64,000 bases of DNA from Triatoma infestans (lineage: Eukaryota; Arthropoda; Insecta; Hemiptera; Reduviidae), in contig JAAEAF010000680.1 in NCBI GenBank assembly GCA_011037195.1, forward strand, positions 124,001 through 188,000. The letters are read 5' to 3'. The translations under genes were made by a program, and so were the position numbers. Below the pieces are notes generated by a model. The model had not been told where the DNA came from, made no database searches, and saw nothing but the letters and a program-made list of their open reading frames with translations. Positions 25,701 through 34,570 of this stretch are shown here, piece after piece. Each line of letters begins with the position of its first letter. Positions within the stretch are counted from its first letter, which is position 1.

Positions 25701-28700
25701 TGAGACTAGAAACGAATTTACTACTAGAAGTCAGAGAGCAGTTAAGAGATTTATGTGAAGAAATGAAAGACAACCATTTCGTTGCAATTTTGTTATGTGG
25801 CTCACACCAGATAGCTACACTAGTTACTGCTCTGGAAGTGAACAGAAGGGGAGCACACTCTGGATTTTATCAAAAGAAAGTTAATTGATGAATTTAATAG
25901 AAGAGAAGAAAATATGAAATTTAAGGAAACTGCATTTGAATAAGCAATGAAGACGATCCAAAAAGAAACCAAAATCAAAATTCTGCCATTATTGTTCTAA
26001 ACCTATACACCCTAAGAAGAACTACGAGGGTCATTCAATAAGTAACGAGACAAATCGCTAAGTTCAAAAACGATGTATTTAATCTAAAAAACTTTGGTTA
26101 CTTTTCAACATAGGCCACAGCAACATTTATACACTTGTCCCATTGTCCTTCTAATTTGTGCATGCCTCTGGCATAAAATTGTTTGGGTTGATCTCAAAGC
26201 CACTTTTGCACCTGATTTTTAACTTCTTCTTTGGATTGAAAATGTTTAGAGCCTCTAAGGGGTCCAAACAAATGGAAGTTCCATGGGGCAAGGTCGGGGC
26301 TGTAGGGGGATGTGGAAGGATCTCCCACCCCACTTTGTGAAGTGTTTCTTGAGTTAAATGTGCCGTGTGTGGGCGCGCGTTGTCATGAAGAAAAATCACG
26401 CCTTTATCAAGAGTCCACGACGTACTTTGTTTGTGAGCATATCACTGTCATACTGGCTGTTAATGGTTCGTTGATCTTCGAGATAGTCATAATAAAGGCC
26501 TCTGCGAAACCCAGAATACTGTAAGCATGACTTTACTTGCAGACGGCTGGGTCATAAAAATGAAGTGATTGATAAATTAAAAGAATTTTCAACATTGATA
26601 AGAAATAAATTTCAAAGATTAAGGTCTGATAATGGAGGTGAATATTTTGGAAATGAATGCAAGAATATCTCGAGCAAGAAAGGGTTCAACATCAAACTTC
26701 TGCACCGTATTCACAGCAACAAAATGGATTTGCCGAAAAAGGAAAAATAGATCTTCAGTTGTAATGGCCGGGTGTAGGCTAGAAGAAGCTGGCCTGCCGA
26801 ATAAATTTCGGGAAGAAGCAATTGTCACAGCCATATCTGGACACACCCCAAATTGGACGAGGTGTTGGTTAGAAATTCTCAAAGTTGGAACCTGGAGATA
26901 GAATCCTGTTTCCAGACTAATAAAATTTGGATAAGTCGAAATGTCTTTTGTTGACAAAGGTAACGACTAGAAAGAGATGAAGATAGATAATGAAGATAAG
27001 AATTTTATTGAAAGTAAAGAAAATGAATCTGAAAATGAATATAATGATAATAATTTTGAATATTTAGTACCACAAAGTGATTTAGGATTCAAACTGAATT
27101 AAAAGACAATGGCTTGTATTTAGAAAAACCATCCATTTCAGCAGAAAAAGACTGGCACTAAAGCAAGTTTTGTATAATTGTGAGAATTTCGATCATGGAC
27201 AGATATAGAAACATTTTCCAAGGGATGGGAAAAATCTTTTGGAACATAAACAAATTTAAACTTAGGTTAGTCAAAACCAAACCACTTTTTATAGACAAAT
27301 TTGAAAAATTCCCGAGTGGAGGACACGAATTTGACTTTACTTATGTTGAAGGAGTTGGTGTTAGCAACAACTTGATAATTAAATATGTTAAAATATTTAG
27401 GTACATGTTGAGATTTTTGTATTTAGATAAATATATATATCATATATCTATTCTATATCAAGTATATAAAAAAAAAGAAATATAATTGTGCATTCAGTGT
27501 TTAAATAAAGTTATATTTATTTTTTTTTGGAGATTATAGGCTAATATTTCTTTGTTATATGATAATATAGGTTGTATCTTATTACCCTTATTTAGTCTTT
27601 TCAAGTTTTTTATTTAGTTATTGAAATACTTTCATAAATTATATTAGAAAAAAAAAAATTAAGATTTTTTTTAAATGGACAGAAATAAATAATTTTTGAA
27701 GTTTATCTACCAATTCCTGAATATTAACTATAGTTTTGTATCCCAATGTTTTTTCTATTATAATTTATACGGATATTTTTGAAAATGACCATTAATTGAT
27801 GGGTCGAAATGTCAATAACTAAATAAAGAACTTAAAGATAAAGAAAAGAACTTAAAGGAAAAAATAAAGAACTTAAAATAAACTCTTTTGGGCAACGGGA
27901 TGTACTAAACGGTGTTAAATACCCGTAAAAAAAAAGTGGCAGAAAATGGTTATAATATGCAACTTATATCGTTAAAATTTATATCATATAAAAATGTAAT
28001 ATTTATTTTTAAATACAAATATTTAACCAACAAAAACTGCAGACCTTTTATAGATATAAATTGCTTTATTAAGAAAAAAATAATATGATGAAATCTGCAA
28101 ATTAGTAGTTTTTTTTTTTCATATAAATTGCAATGGAATATTCAATTGCAAGATTCAAGACAACCATTCTGAAGATTCTATGTCACTAGAAGCAGTTTTA
28201 TAAGTGCGTGCAAATATGAGTAAGTGCAACATTTGATAGGTAAATAAACCGATATATTGGAATTATCGTGCCATTTTATTACTCCGATTTCCAAATTTCT
28301 AAATATACACTCAAAATTGTAAAGTACATATTTTTTAGTTACGATGATGCTCATAGTTCACAATAAAAGAAGTAAACTCAACCATAAATTGTTATTTATT
28401 TTGCGCTTGAATATATTTATATATACTGGCGATTATAAACTAGAAACTTATTTATAGTAAAGTTAATGTGTGTAACTTAGTCAGTGCTTTCATTGTATGT
28501 GCTAAAAAAGAAGTGCAACAAAAAAAAGTGACAGTTTGTCTTTACATAGTATTAAAAAAAAAAATTAAATAATAACTCACCTAAAGTTTGAACTGTTATA
28601 ACTTTGCTGAGCATGCCGTCACCTAGAGCATTTTTTCCGATAACTTGGAATTCGTATACAGTATTCGGAGATAGACGATTGATGGTTACTTGGGTACTGC

Positions 28701-31700
28701 CAGATGGAGTGACTGGTATGGTAGACCATTCGGATTCACCCTCTTCTCTATACCTTTATTAGAAGAAATATCTTGTTATGTTTACATATAAATAACTTAC
28801 ATAAGAAAAGAATTTAATAATAGTAAATAACTGATGTCGGATAATAATAAAATTTTATTTAATTACTGACCATATTGTATAATCCTGCTTGTAGTCGGGC
28901 CCGCCCGAGTATCCTGGTAACCACTGCAATGTGACAGCCATGTCACTAGCGTTGGCTGTTACATTGTAAGGTGCATGCGGCTGGGTGCCTTCTACAACTA
29001 GATGGGTGCTTGTGACAATCGTCGCTACTTCATTACTCGCCACACAATGGTAGTAACCGAAATCAGTTCTTCTTAGGCTCTCAATGGTTATATTGCCGCC
29101 TGTGACTCGAATTCTATTTCGCTGTAATGGCTGACCGTCCTTCTAAGCAACATTTTTAGATTAGGAATGAAAAAAAAAATCGAAAAACCTAATTAACATC
29201 CATAAAAAATATTTTATTTGAAAATCTCTATGAAATTCTAAAGATGAAATATTGAGCTCAACTCAATACTGAAGCAATTTTAACAAATTTACACACCCTT
29301 TGCCATTGAATTTTTGGTTTTTCAGTGCCTTCTGCTTCTTGCGCATCACAGTGCATTTCCACAGTCTCTCCTACCTGCATTTCAAAATATCGTTACGCTA
29401 AAATTCATTAAATCAGTTTTTAAATAAGTAATGTTAAACAAATGCAAACAGTCCCTCCTTACAGAACACTAAATAGGAAAGTTCTTGGAGTGATGGGGGT
29501 ATCTCCTTGAATAACTTATATGATAACTCGGTCAGAGAGCTAGCCTCAATGTCAGAGGAAAGGGTGTAACAAACTGAGATTTCAAGAGGATTAGATCTCT
29601 ATTTAATTTTATAAGATGCTGAATTATACGTAAAGTATCTTTAAGATAGATAATAATTTAAGGTTATTAAGACCACTTTACCTTTCGTTGATACATAGGT
29701 TCTGGTTCGACGGTGAAAGTTGGTGGTTTTCTTACTAGCACCTCCATTTGTCCAGACGAGCCTTGGGTCCCTTGAGCATTATACGGCGTGCATGTATAAC
29801 GACCCTGATGGTTTTGATTCACCTGGAATTATACAAAAGATTTCTAATTGGCCCAATTAAGATCACAGTTCCTTTTTTTTGTAAAGAAATAAATATAATG
29901 AATATTGATTTGAAGTTGAATGGTCAACATTGCCTACTTCCATTGCTCAATCAAATTTCAATCAATAAAAGGCTTAAGAAAGGGATGGTTCTAACCTTAG
30001 AAAAAGCAATTTGGAGGTCAGGCCTATTAATCATAAACTGGGCAGGTCAACTAGACGGCGGTTGACAAAGAGCTTTAGGCTTGAGGGATGCTTTCCTAAT
30101 CTTTTGAGACAGCGGCTGCCAAGATCACCAGAGCGGTCGATAACCTAAGCTAACCTAAGAATTTCTGCACGTCAGCATAGGCGTCCATTGTAACCAAACG
30201 GAAAAATATTTCTTCTAAAAGGTTAAAGGATTTACCTTTTAAAGGTAAATCTAAAAAATTATATGCCCGCATTTAACAGATGCATTATAGCCGCTAAATA
30301 ATTTCATTATGGGCTTACAAAGTTTTTTCGCAGCAAGCTTCTACAATGGTCCACAAAGTCACGAATGTACAATACGTTGACTTGCCCCTCCTAAATGCAG
30401 CTATGAATGTTGCCTGTCTCCGAAGCAATAAGCTTATGCTTTTCCGATGAGAAGGAAGAGTTGTAAGAAAATTTATAAACCTATCTATGATTGTGTAAGT
30501 TCAGGAAGAGTTTGGAGTAAAATTTGAATGAACGAAAGAACTTTTACTTTCTATTGCTCCTAACAAGAAGAAATATTGCGTTTTCGAGATTGAGTCTTAA
30601 TCGGAAATACATATTCTGGGATCCCATGAATACCGGAATCAACCGGAAGTGCAACTTTACTTCTTTTTTTTCAGTCTTTCGTGATTTTCTACAAAACGGC
30701 TCCAACGATCTTCTTTAAACTTCGTCTGCTAATATACACACATAAATATCCATCATTTTTATTAGAAATATTTTCCCGGGAAAATGGATTTGGGGGGGGG
30801 GGTTCTGGGGGAACAATAGCTTTGTTCTTTCCTCCAAAGTACCATTCCCATTTAATATATGGTTTTTAGCACCTACATAACATTAATACACATTAAAAGC
30901 ATTGATAGATTTCAAGATTTTAAGAACATTGGTTAACTGGAAGTGCGACTTTACAGAATAGGTTCTTGAAATTTTTTGAATTTTCTCGAAAACGGTCACA
31001 AGGATTTTTTTTTAAAGGCACTTAACTGCAATGGGTCATTATGCCTTAAGCGTTATGGTAACTATTTCACACCAAATATAATAAAATAATATACACACAC
31101 AAAACAATACGAACAAACTATACCATTATAAAAAATGTAATGGGAACAATATAAATGATTTTTTTAAAACTTGCAATGCTTGCTGCATAGATAGAAACGC
31201 ATCACTTTTATTTGAAACATTTTTCTGAAAAAATTGATTTTTGAGGGATATTGGTCAGTTTGTTTAAATTTAAATGTGCACAGGCTTTATTGATTTTGAT
31301 GTAGAGTGTTCTTCTTAAGGCCGCTTAGGTATACAAGTAAAATCCCCCACCACCATGTTTATGGCCAATGCAATTAAACATTGTAACATTACAATTTTAA
31401 GGAAAATTTATTAATTAAGATTAATTTATTGATTGATTAGAATAAGAGACAGTCGTGTTAGTGTTTCAAATCAGTTTTTTAAAAATTGTTGTGGATACTT
31501 CTTTTGGGCCAGAACAATAAAGAAGCTGTCTTAAAAAGGGATGATGGCATCAGCTCAGGAAAGAGGCACGACGATCTAACCGGACGGAAGAATCACTTTT
31601 GTTTTAATATCATTAAAAGAAATTAGGCTAAAGTATTACTGCAAGATTCCGATAATGGAGAGGCGAAAGCTAAGATATTCTTTTGAGACTGTAATCAATA

Positions 31701-33122
31701 TTTTTATTGAAATTAGGAAAATTATTTCTAATATATTTAAATCCTATTAATATGAGTAGATTATTAACAGAAACCAAGAAACGGCAGTTACCCTAGTGAA
31801 AAGGAGTGATCCGTTGTTCATGATGACGATATCCTTGGTCTGGTAAGGCTCTAAAAGCCGTTTATCCTTGGTCCACGTTACATATTGCAGCGGAGGGTTT
31901 GCTTTGATATAACACTGGACCACTCCGCCTAGTCTGAAAGGCAGGTACTGTACTGTAGGTGTAAATGTGACTTTGGCAGGATCTATAAAAAAATCCAACT
32001 GTTTAGGTATAGCCAATGTTTATATCAAATACAGATGTTCATAACAAATACTCACACTCGACGCTCAGATAAGCGGACGCTGACTGAGGATCACCTATAC
32101 CATTGCTTACTTGGCAGGTATATTGCCCTGTATCTTCAGCAGCAACCGGGTTGATGACCAGTGATCCATCTCTGCGCACAGTGACTCGAGTCTCCAAAGA
32201 GGTAACTTGTTTTACTGGTGTCCCTTCTTTCGACCAGCGTACTGTAACGTTACCTGGCAATGCTTTGGCTTCACATGAGAACTGGACTTTCTCACCTTCA
32301 AGCTTGGTCTTATTTGTCGGTGGAACCATTATTACCGCTCCGCCTGTAAAAATAATTTTTTTATTTATAAATATCAATTTATTGCCGGTATTCAGTTTGA
32401 ACATCAAATCTTGTTTTTATTACATTCATTTAAACTCACCAGCAATGATGACTCTGGCGGTATGCGATACTTGACCTTCACCGTTTTTAGCTATACAGGT
32501 ATAATCGCCAATATCTTCGTGTCTTATGTTGGAAATTCTGAGTTCTGTACCGTCGTTAAAGATTCCAGAAGTTCCAGCAGGTTGGACTAGACCAGCGTCT
32601 TTGTACCACTGTATCACTGGTGCCGGTGTGCCTTCCGCTTGACAGTTTAGAATGATGGCGTCGCCAACGTTCACATAGATAACCTCTTCGGGGGTAACGC
32701 TGAATCGAGGTGGAGCTGTGTAAAATATTGTTAATATTATTTTATCTTTAATTAAAATTGTGTAAAAATAATAATTAATAATCTATATCTTATTACATAA
32801 TGAACTCCTAAAGCTTTCTTAAATATGTCTTATTTATAGAACAATTCTTTATGTTTGAATTTAAAAATAATCAGAATTAAAATGACTTACCATGAACGTC
32901 CAGATGGAACCAGGTACCGTTCTTGTGTGAATTTGGCGACCTGTTGAGAAACACCACTTTGCACTCGTACCAACCTTGATCGGTCTCACGAATGTTGGTC
33001 AAGTTAAGAGAGGCCAGACCATAAGGTGAATCCGGAGACACCCGGGACACTCGCCCTTCGTATCCTTCGCCGGAGTGTGTTGGGTAACTATCGTACCATA
33101 TGTAGATTGGTATCTCCTCACC
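4877..33122 (-). CDS. tutl: Turtle-like Ig/FNIII cell-adhesion receptor, 5'-incomplete, 14 exons
   Basis: Homophilic adhesion and recognition receptor of the IGSF9/Dasm1/Turtle family. In Drosophila it acts in axon tiling, dendrite branching and self-avoidance and motor behaviour (family knowledge). Exons (join in this order): 33122-32891, 32715-32440, 32343-32056, 31982-31792, 29822-29682, 29374-29297, 29142-28871, 28753-28581, 23512-23447, 22950-22876, 19030-18845, 17119-16892, 13825-13744, 5897-4877. Every junction has GT donor and AG acceptor, phases match, and the sum is 3309 nt, an open frame of 1102 codons plus TGA. Domain order is Ig1 (second half), Ig2-5, FNIII-1, linker, FNIII-2, TM, cytoplasmic tail, as in Turtle. 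Diagnostic strings include IPIYIWYDSYP, KNGTWFHLDVH, HAPYNVT, KNLVGGRTYHFRVLANS and VKICNKRKRRKQEK. The signal peptide and first half of Ig1 were not located. Identification rests on recall of the family, not on a search; the exon structure is read directly. Confidence 0.95.
5898..13743 (-). other. tutl intron (about 7.8 kb) between juxtamembrane and tail exons
   Basis: Bounded by donor GTGAGT at 13743 and a tandem acceptor CAGAG at 5896-5900. Mostly AT-rich. 7550-8350 is less biased but has no recognisable product. A degenerate copy of the ACTTTCTCTTACT family lies at about 10080-10430. I see nothing else definable. Confidence 0.7.
10080..10430 (-). mobile_element. Degenerate copy of the ACTTTCTCTTACT-TIR family
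   Basis: Read on the minus strand it keeps the family 3' portion: AGTTTGAACTTTCC with TTTTTGAGTTATGCTGT, then ACCACTTTTTTGGATCC and GGGACC. It also has the ATAAAAGTTGTTTTTTCTG-type AT block. Both termini are lost. Confidence 0.55.
13744..13825 (-). CDS. tutl: tutl juxtamembrane cytoplasmic exon (82 nt)
   Basis: Acceptor TTATGATTAAAG, donor GTGAGT, phase 1 to 2. Encodes (E)YNMVACRISDVRNGGQAAP and VSQVPLKK. The motif NMVACRI-D-RNGG follows the membrane-proximal QEK in Turtle, which supports the exon. Too short to appear as a long ORF. 82 nt is not a multiple of 3, so skipping it changes the frame of the last exon unless the acceptor shifts too. Confidence 0.9.
14191..14427 (+). mobile_element. 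tRNA-derived SINE, full length
   Basis: Head GGGATTAGCTCAGTGGTTAG matches a pol III A box and GGTTCGAGTCC a B box, about 35 nt apart. A tRNA-unrelated body shared with other copies follows (GCTGCCCTTAGATTTTTTTC, CTTCCTAGGAGCC, CTGTCCGGAGGCCGGCAGTG, GATGTTG-CGCGCC), then an A-rich tail. TTGGGTTT on both sides (14179 and 14428 regions) is a plausible target duplication. It sits in the tutl intron between exons 13744 and 16892. Confidence 0.85.
16163..16300 (+). mobile_element. SINE 3' fragment
   Basis: Shares with the full SINE the GAGAACACTGTTCGGAGGCC block, CGGCAGTGTACTGAGAAGG, CCCATAGATGTTGACG and an AAATAAATAAAT tail. The tRNA-like head is missing. Confidence 0.75.
16721..16750. repeat. 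(CA)15 microsatellite
   Basis: Uninterrupted CA run inside the transposon-family copy, at the place where other copies have shorter CACACA tracts. It therefore expanded from an element-borne seed. Confidence 0.95.
16892..17119 (-). CDS. tutl: tutl exon: end of FNIII-2 and transmembrane helix
   Basis: 228 nt, phase 1 to 1. Acceptor GCTTCTGTTTCAG, donor GTAAGC. Encodes (V)KNLVGGRTYHFRVLANSMKS, YESSDEVKYVVPARVKH, a hydrophobic helix AITAGVVGGFLFFIVAIILS with VCAVKIC, and the stop-transfer NKRKRRKQEK. This fixes topology: N-terminal side outside, lysine/arginine-rich side in the cytoplasm. Confidence 0.96.
17280..17580 (+). mobile_element. Possible RTE-type LINE 3' ORF relic
   Basis: Forward frame reads fragments such as RMRWRGRSHLCWLDNDEQTS and GGDGWLRREKSDEELQRWL. 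These resemble the C-terminal G-R-P-x-x-R-W-x-D ... W-R-R stretch found at the end of RTE-like reverse transcriptase ORFs, followed by AAAGAAAGAAGAAG. Resemblance is by eye and weak. Confidence 0.4.
17734..18825 (+). mobile_element. Near-complete copy of the ACTTTCTCTTACT-TIR family
   Basis: 1092 bp between ACTTTTTCTTACTGC and GCAATTAGAAAAAGT (13 of 15 inverted matches). Preceded by GGTGTGAAACACTCACACA as in other copies. Internally it has three modules that start CGCACTTCCGG (18022, 18304 and 18570), each followed by CTCGGAATTT- or GATTT-type sequence and AAATAAAAG(T)TGTAGCTC-type blocks. A 158-codon minus frame across it is a by-product of AT-poor modules, not a gene. It lies in the tutl intron next to the FNIII-2 exon. 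Confidence 0.8.
18845..19030 (-). CDS. tutl: tutl exon: first part of FNIII-2
   Basis: 186 nt, phase 1 to 1. Acceptor TTTTTTATAG, donor GTAAGT. Encodes (G)PKPGPPKNISVTEISNGF, VITWQAPTERANLIQYYTIK and FRTDGPWKTLNKAQIRREET up to SYL. A copy of the ACTTTCTCTTACT transposon family ends only about 20 nt into the downstream intron. Confidence 0.95.
20749..21316. mobile_element. hAT-like non-autonomous element (MITE)
   Basis: Termini CACACTTGGGCA and the inverted CAGAGTTGGGCA (10 of 12), with GTAGTT-rich subterminal sequence. This is the CAGNGTTGGGCAGTAGTTAACT type of end that I associate with hAT MITEs. Interior is full of AGTTGTAA/TTACAACT motifs. Flanking 8-mers GGAAGATG and GAAAGAGT agree at only 5 of 8, so the target duplication is uncertain. 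Confidence 0.55.
21400..21723 (+). mobile_element. 3' fragment of the ACTTTCTCTTACT-TIR family
   Basis: Keeps CGCTAAAAACA, GGACCTCAAAACAGG and the terminal CTTCCTCTTAC-AGCG-GTAAGAGAAAG hairpin. The hairpin loop differs from other copies, but the stem is kept. Confidence 0.7.
22876..22950 (-). CDS. tutl: tutl linker exon b (75 nt)
   Basis: Acceptor AAATTTTCAG, donor GTATGT, phase 1 to 1. Encodes (D)VYDNIVFPTDATGSTLIPP and IFRPK, then the next exon continues GPKPGPP. The same phase as exon a means either, both or neither can be used in frame. Confidence 0.78.
22951..23446 (-). other. tutl intron between linker exons
   Basis: About 500 bp, AT-rich, with an (AAT)n run near 23057-23077. No other feature seen. 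Confidence 0.7.
23447..23512 (-). CDS. tutl: tutl linker exon a (66 nt)
   Basis: Acceptor TTTGGCTTGGTAG, donor GTAAGC, phase 1 to 1. Encodes (D)GIHRIVEPFTSGKDNIIIPPE between the two FNIII domains. The length is a multiple of 3 and the phase symmetrical, so it can be a cassette exon. Content resembles linker exon b. Inclusion in the mature mRNA is inferred from splice sites and phase only. Confidence 0.75.
25131..25344 (+). repeat. 5' LTR of the copia relic
   Basis: Starts TGTTGGTGTTAGCAACACC, includes a long TA run (25199-25221), a TTTAAATAAA block (possible poly(A) signal region) and ends AATATTTAACCAACA. The inverted tips TGTTGG/CCAACA are perfect. Confidence 0.85.
26025..26545 (-). mobile_element. 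Truncated mariner inside the copia relic
   Basis: Left end CGAGGGTCATTCAATAAGTA follows a TA at 26023-26024 and cuts the copia Gag zinc knuckle. Minus strand encodes mariner transposase pieces: KVMLTVFW, FLHDNARPHTAHLTQETLHK, GWEILPHPP and the degraded SPDLAP region. The HD-N-A-R-P-H motif carries the second catalytic aspartate. The 5' half of the transposase gene and the right TIR are lost; copia sequence resumes near 26550. Confidence 0.8.
27353..28032 (+). repeat. 3' LTR of the copia relic, interrupted
   Basis: First ~180 bp align with the 5' LTR (GTTGGTGTTAGCAACAACTTG, AGGTACATG, TGCATTCAGTGTTTAAATAAA) and the last ~40 bp again (AAATATTTAACCAACA). The middle, about 27530-27990, has no counterpart in the 5' LTR and contains AAAGAACTTAAA repeats at 27828-27880. 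Confidence 0.75.
28581..28753 (-). CDS. tutl: tutl exon: second half of FNIII-1
   Basis: 173 nt, phase 2 to 1. Acceptor TTCTAATAAAG, donor GTGAGT. Encodes YREEGESEWSTIPVTPSGST, QVTINRLSPNTVYEFQVIGK and NALGDGMLSKVITVQTL: the L-x-P-x-T-x-Y-x-F-x-V signature of FNIII. The remaining G pairs with AT of either linker exon, or with GC of the FNIII-2 exon, so three joins stay in frame. Confidence 0.94.
28871..29142 (-). CDS. tutl: tutl exon: end of Ig5 and first half of FNIII-1
   Basis: 272 nt, phase 0 to 2. Acceptor GTTGCTTAG, donor GTCAGT. Encodes KDGQPLQRNRIRVTGGNITI, ESLRRTDFGYYHCVASNEV (Ig5 F strand), VVEGTQPHAPYNVTANASD and LQWLPGYSGGPDYKQDYTIW, the A-C strands of the first FNIII domain with its conserved W. 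Confidence 0.94.
29297..29374 (-). CDS. tutl: tutl exon: Ig5 B-C strands (26 codons)
   Basis: 78 nt, phase 0 to 0, too short to stand out as an ORF. Acceptor TTGAAATGCAG, donor GTGTGT. Encodes VGETVEMHCDAQEAEGTEKP and KIQWQR, giving the first cysteine and the tryptophan of Ig5. It joins in frame to MYQRK upstream and KDGQPLQRN downstream. Confidence 0.92.
29682..29822 (-). CDS. tutl: tutl exon: end of Ig4 and start of Ig5
   Basis: 141 nt, phase 0 to 0. Acceptor AATTCCAG, donor GTAAAG. Reads VNQNHQGRYTCTPYNAQGTQ, then SSGQMEVLVRKPPTFTVEPEP and MYQRK. The Y-x-C of the Ig4 F-strand is here, and the KPP linker starts Ig5. Confidence 0.94.
29823..31791 (-). other. tutl intron inside Ig4
   Basis: Splits the Ig4 domain. 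Contains a minus-oriented copy of the ACTTTCTCTTACT family (about 30547-31130) and a (G)11 run near 30791. 29850-30480 is of mixed composition with no recognised product. Confidence 0.6.
30547..31130 (-). mobile_element. Minus-oriented degenerate copy of the ACTTTCTCTTACT-TIR family
   Basis: Begins ACTTTCTATTGCTCCTAAC, the mirror of the family right-end hairpin. It continues with AACCGGAAGTGCAAC, ACGGCTCCAACGAT and CTTTAAACTT blocks, and a second module with GGAAGTGCGACTTTAC at 30930-30950. The left end is not recognisable. Confidence 0.6.
31792..31982 (-). CDS. tutl: tutl exon: Ig4, first part
   Basis: 191 nt, phase 1 to 0. Acceptor TTTTTTTATAG, donor GTAACT. Encodes (Y)PAKVTFTPTVQYLPFRLGG, VVQCYIKANPPLQYVTWTKD and MNNGSLLFTR, i.e. 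strands A to E of Ig4. The F-strand cysteine follows in the next exon about 2 kb away, after an intron filled with repeat sequence. Confidence 0.94.
32056..32343 (-). CDS. tutl: tutl exon: Ig3 (I-set)
   Basis: 288 nt, phase 1 to 1. Acceptor TTTTTACAG, donor GTGAGT. Encodes GGAVIMVPPTNKTKLEGEK, VQFSCEAKALPGNVTVRWSK with an N-glycosylation sequon NVT, and AEDTGQYTCQVSNGIGDP up to SAYLSVE. Both Ig cysteines and the tryptophan are present. The intron to the next exon is only 73 nt. Confidence 0.95.
32440..32715 (-). CDS. tutl: tutl exon: Ig2 (I-set)
   Basis: 276 nt, phase 1 to 1. Acceptor TTTACACAG, donor GTGAGT. Reads APPRFSVTPEEVIYVNVGDA, a C in ILNCQAEG, W in IQWYKDAG, LRISNIRHEDIGDYTCIAK and RVIIAG at the end. 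A complete Ig fold with both cysteines and the invariant tryptophan. A single whole-domain exon of symmetrical phase could be skipped without breaking the frame. Confidence 0.95.
32891..33122 (-). CDS. tutl: tutl exon: second half of Ig1 (V-type)
   Basis: Acceptor ATCCAG before GGTGAGGAG, donor GTAAGT; phase 0 to 1, 232 nt. Encodes GEEIPIYIWYDSYP, then a basic loop (EGRVSRVSPDSPYG), ASLNLTNIRETDQGWYECKV with the Ig F-strand D-x-G-x-Y-x-C motif, and ends KNGTWFHLDVH. The first cysteine of this Ig domain must be in an upstream exon that I could not find. The ATG in the reading frame upstream of the acceptor (33150) is not the gene start, because the domain would be only half present. Confidence 0.93.
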
Positions 33123-34399
33123 CTGGATCAGTCGAGAAGTGCGCATACACACACAATAATGGATGAAAAATTTTGCACTTTATGACTGTGGAGGATCAAT
33201 ATGAGGGATTATATTTTGGCCATTGTTGTTTAAACAATAACCAACTTTTTTCTCCCTATATTTATATATTTTTTTCCTCCTTATTTGCATAAAATTCCCC
33301 ATGCTCTACGTTTATAAAATAAAAAAACGAAAAACTAACAATAAATGACGCAGAGATTATGCTTTCTCTAAACACCCTAAGCAAAATAGGCGCTTTCAAT
33401 CAGTTTAAAGCCTTTCAGAAGTCATAATAAATTAAGCTTCCATAAACATGGAAATTCAATAACACATATACCATGCGCGTACTCATTTTAATTTTTTTTA
33501 TGATAAATGAAACCCGTAACTTTAAAAACTCATTTTAATTTTAGCTTTGCTTTAAGATGGACATGCAGATAAATTAACATAAATAATTAGTAAACCTTTT
33601 ATAATTTAGTTGTAGGTTTACTTAATAATTAATGGATCTATAAACTGTATTTATAGGAAGGGCCAAGATGAAACCTCTAGATATTTTCTTATTAGAATAT
33701 TCTTTCATGATATGTAAAAGTTCTTTTTTATAAATAACCCAAATTTGACTCCTGTTACATAGCTTCTTGATTATTACTGAATTAAAAATTTAAAAATACG
33801 TTAGAGATATGATTTATTTTATTTAATTTAAAATAATTTATAACATAAATTACAAGCCCAAGGAAAGTCAGAATGCAAATAGCCTGAACAAATCATCAGA
33901 TCATTCAAGATTTCACTAAAATTTTGTAATTGTTTTGATATACATATCCAATAGGAAAATAGAAACATATTCAGTAAAATATTATAAAAATATATGGTGC
34001 CCTCTGCCACAAGATATGTCAACTAATTCCCATATCTTTTACCAAAATTCACTCACATGAGTATTTTGCAGATATGATACTTTTAAGTTAATTTTTCTTG
34101 CTGAGAGCAATGCTAATTTCAACTAATTGATAAAATTACTCAGCATCGACATTTTCCGGAAGGGGTGAATTCATTCGAATTTTTATCTGAGGAATTTAAA
34201 TGAAGGTGAAATAATGATGCGGATGAGGGCATTTTGCAATATTTAAGCAGAGGAAACAGAAATTCTTTAATCGAATGGAACATGATGAAAGACTTCTATT
34301 TTACCAACTTCCAAAGATCGTCTCCGAGAAAACATGCCTCTCAACTCTGAGAGGAATGAGAAAGCATGCCTTAAGAATAACACTACCTTCTCCAGGAAT

Positions 34400-34570
34400 G
34401 TAATATTTTACAAAAGTTTTTAGTTTTCCGTTCTTCTTGAAGTTCTCAAACGATTTTCTTTAAATTTAGCATTTATGTGCTGCTACTTTAATCTTCTTTT
34501 TGAAACATTTTTTAGACTAAAATTGTTATCAATGGGTTTGTAGGTTTATCAGGCGCTCCTCTACAATAAC
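34400..34570 (-). mobile_element. Weak fragment of the ACTTTCTCTTACT-TIR family
   Basis: AAACGATTTTCTTTAAATTTAGC, TTTTTGAAACATTTTTTAG and ATCAGGCGCTCC resemble the inverted internal module (TTTGAAACATTTCTC, GGGGCACTTT). Low conservation. Confidence 0.35.

Larger units (their letters stand above)
25131..28032 (+). mobile_element. Decayed Ty1/copia LTR retrotransposon with 5-bp target duplication
   Basis: 5' LTR 25131-25344 runs TGTTGG...CCAACA. The 3' LTR begins near 27353 (aGTTGGTGTTAGCAACA) and ends CCAACA at 28032. AAAAC flanks both outer ends (25126-25130 and 28033-28037), the 5-bp duplication expected for copia. The interior holds a Gag relic (about 25410-26020; residues EMKDNHFVAILLCGSHQIAT, LVTALEVNRRG and a CHYCSKP knuckle) and an integrase relic (26550-26950; KLKEFSTLIRNKF, RSDNGGEYFGNE, then shifted frames). 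RT/RNase H is missing. The 3' LTR is about 680 bp against 214 for the 5' LTR, so it carries foreign sequence at roughly 27530-27990. Sits in the tutl intron between 28581 and 23512, opposite strand to tutl. Confidence 0.85.
23513..28580 (-). other. tutl intron between FNIII-1 and linker exon a
   Basis: Contains the copia relic with nested mariner. Outside it (23513-25125, 28040-28580) the sequence is AT-rich. 24160-24360 has a weak LINE-like composition with no motif I can name. Confidence 0.6.

Noticed and set aside
32103..32474. 123-codon plus-strand ORF
   Set aside because: Antisense shadow of the Ig2 and Ig3 exons of tutl.
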